Shown here: piece after piece, positions 62,515-64,000 of the stretch
How positions within the stretch are numbered: the first letter of the stretch is position 1
How the letters are laid out: every line of letters starts with the position of its first letter
Origin: Elmis aenea
Taxonomy: Eukaryota > Arthropoda > Insecta > Coleoptera > Elmidae
Direction: 5' to 3'
DNA: 64,000 nt
NCBI GenBank assembly: GCA_947652605.1
Contig: OX393577.1
Coordinates: 70,518,108-70,582,107, forward strand
The notes under the pieces: model-generated
Told to the model about the DNA's origin: nothing
The model's database searches: none
Seen by the model: only the letters and a program-made list of their open reading frames with translations
Program-made: the position numbers and the translations under genes

Positions 62515-64000
62515 CTGAAACAAACAGAAAACATTTAAAAACATTTGATAAAAAGCTAATAAAGTAAATAAAATATACTTCATTGTGTAATAATTCTTGA
62601 ACGACATAAATATGTATTATTCGTCCCAGTACCTCTACATGTAGAGTTATAGTTCTAAAGAAGTGTTTTGTGATTGTTAAAAATGTACTGTAACGAAATA
62701 TCCACGACTTAATTTTTATTTATTTGATCCGTGTACAAAAGTACGTGTCCTAAGTGTATTTTTGTGCACTATTTATTAAAATACTTGTTTAAAGAATTAT
62801 TGTTGCTTCAGTATATCGCTGGTTATTTATTTAAAAAAAAATAGGCTAGCGGATTTAATGCTTGTAAAAGTTAGATAATAATCCCACTTCTCAAGTGATT
62901 GGAAGAGATTGATCGATTAAAAAGATATTAAAAGTTTCTTAGCGACGACTTTTTCCTTCAGAGACCTTTTAAGAAAATCGCGTATCAAAAGTGCGATCGA
63001 GAAAGTTCAAAGAAAACGTAACCAAATTTCACATAGAAATTTTGCTCGGTTGTGGGTACAAAGAAATGGGTTTTAGTTCGCAAGGACAGTTTCTGTATGA
63101 CTTTTAGAAATAATAACAATATTTAAAATAATGTACAAGTTCTTAAAATCATCCAAGATACTTTTGTTAACTTATTTACTGGTAAAAAAATCTGCAGGTT
63201 TCGTTAATAAATGTACAGATTAGATTTTCCATTTGGGAAAAACACTATGTTAGCGTGTCTAAGAATCCAATGTAGCTGTTTCTGATGGGGAAACTTTCTT
63301 AAAAACACCAAATGCTAGTCCTAAATATATAAAATAAATGTTTATATGCGTGACCGACATAATTTACTGCAATTTTCGGTTGTAAATGTTTTCCCTAAAC
63401 AAACTTTTATACCTAAATGCTTAGTGCTAGATTGTCTTCAGTAATTTACAAAATAAAGCAAGTTATATATCTGCATAATAATTAGCTGCGAAGACTAAAC
63501 AGATTATTTAAAATTAATATTTTTTATTATGTTCTAGACTAGAAAAATTGATAAGATGCAAGATGAAAATCTTTTCTGTCCATCAAATTGCTTTTTTTTA
63601 TTTGTTTGCATGAATAAGTTCATCGGCCAAACCTATCCGCCAAACCTATGTCACAAATTTCACGCCGTACTGAACAGAGGTACAAATAATTCATGTTCAG
63701 AAAAAGGACTTCCAGAAACAGGAAATTATTCATGGCTAAAATTTCCGACTTAATCTAAACTACCAACCGTAAAGTTGCCTGCCAAGTGTTTAAAACCAAA
63801 GTTGTTGAATCGTACGGTAAACTAGAAGATAAAAGATCACAATATATAATTAGAAAGCAAATCGCTTAAACTAATCACTAAATAAACAATAATATACACC
63901 AGTTTAAATCTACATTAGTTATTACTCCCAAGCTGCACATCAAAATCTTTGTTTAGTACTCTTTAAGTCAGGAGAGTTTAACAACCTAATATTTATTATT
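62515..64000. other. Region 5' of the first recognised SLO2 exon
   Basis: The SLO2 start-codon exon should lie in this direction, but no - strand exon with a matching phase-1 donor stands out. The + strand frame near 63556-63753 is Cys-rich but has no recognisable domain and no support. The sequence is otherwise plain AT-rich DNA. Confidence 0.35.

Noticed and set aside
63556..63753. 65-codon Cys-containing frame near the window end
   Set aside because: Considered as a small secreted peptide, but there is no signal peptide and no conserved cysteine spacing.

Overview
The window looks like nuclear DNA of an insect, most likely a beetle. It is very AT-rich, with spliced genes, GT-AG introns ranging from about 50 bp to 6 kb, small dispersed palindromic elements, and proteins that match animal families well. 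The taxon is my inference; no marker gene fixes it. No bacterial, viral or organellar genes are recognisable.

Five protein-coding genes can be read exon by exon. (1) An LMX1-type LIM-homeodomain transcription factor on the + strand (7848-14668, 4 exons, 389 aa). (2) LSm2, a U6 snRNA ring subunit, on the - strand (16081-16544, 4 exons, 95 aa). (3) APC5, an anaphase-promoting complex subunit, on the + strand (16796-20205, 7 exons, 774 aa). LSm2 and APC5 are divergent, with start codons 251 bp apart, so they probably share a promoter. (4) A triple-CAP-domain protein related to GAPR-1 on the + strand (30741-34667, 4 exons, 623 aa). (5) A SLO2/KCNT-type large-conductance potassium channel on the - strand, filling 39321 to at least 62514 (21 recognisable exons, 1401 aa read; the N-terminal start exon was not found).

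Gene-poor stretches are 1-7400, 20300-30740 and 62515-64000, plus the large introns of LMX1 and SLO2. They hold repeats rather than genes: one hAT-type MITE with an exact 8-bp target-site duplication, a family of about seven small palindromic elements, a second family near 11 kb and 42.7 kb, degenerate tandem arrays near 21 kb and in a SLO2 intron near 57 kb, and simple repeats.

The most interesting signals are in and beside SLO2. About 2.6 kb beyond the main stop codon lies a second, diverged copy of the channel's last two coding exons. It keeps the same intron position and phase, has an in-phase micro-exon upstream, and remains open to a stop. It is either an alternative 3' terminus giving a different cytoplasmic tail or the remnant of a tandem duplication. 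SLO2 also shows several phase-compatible alternative splice sites. The three-CAP cytosolic architecture of gene 4 is also unusual. I found no wholly unknown multi-gene system.
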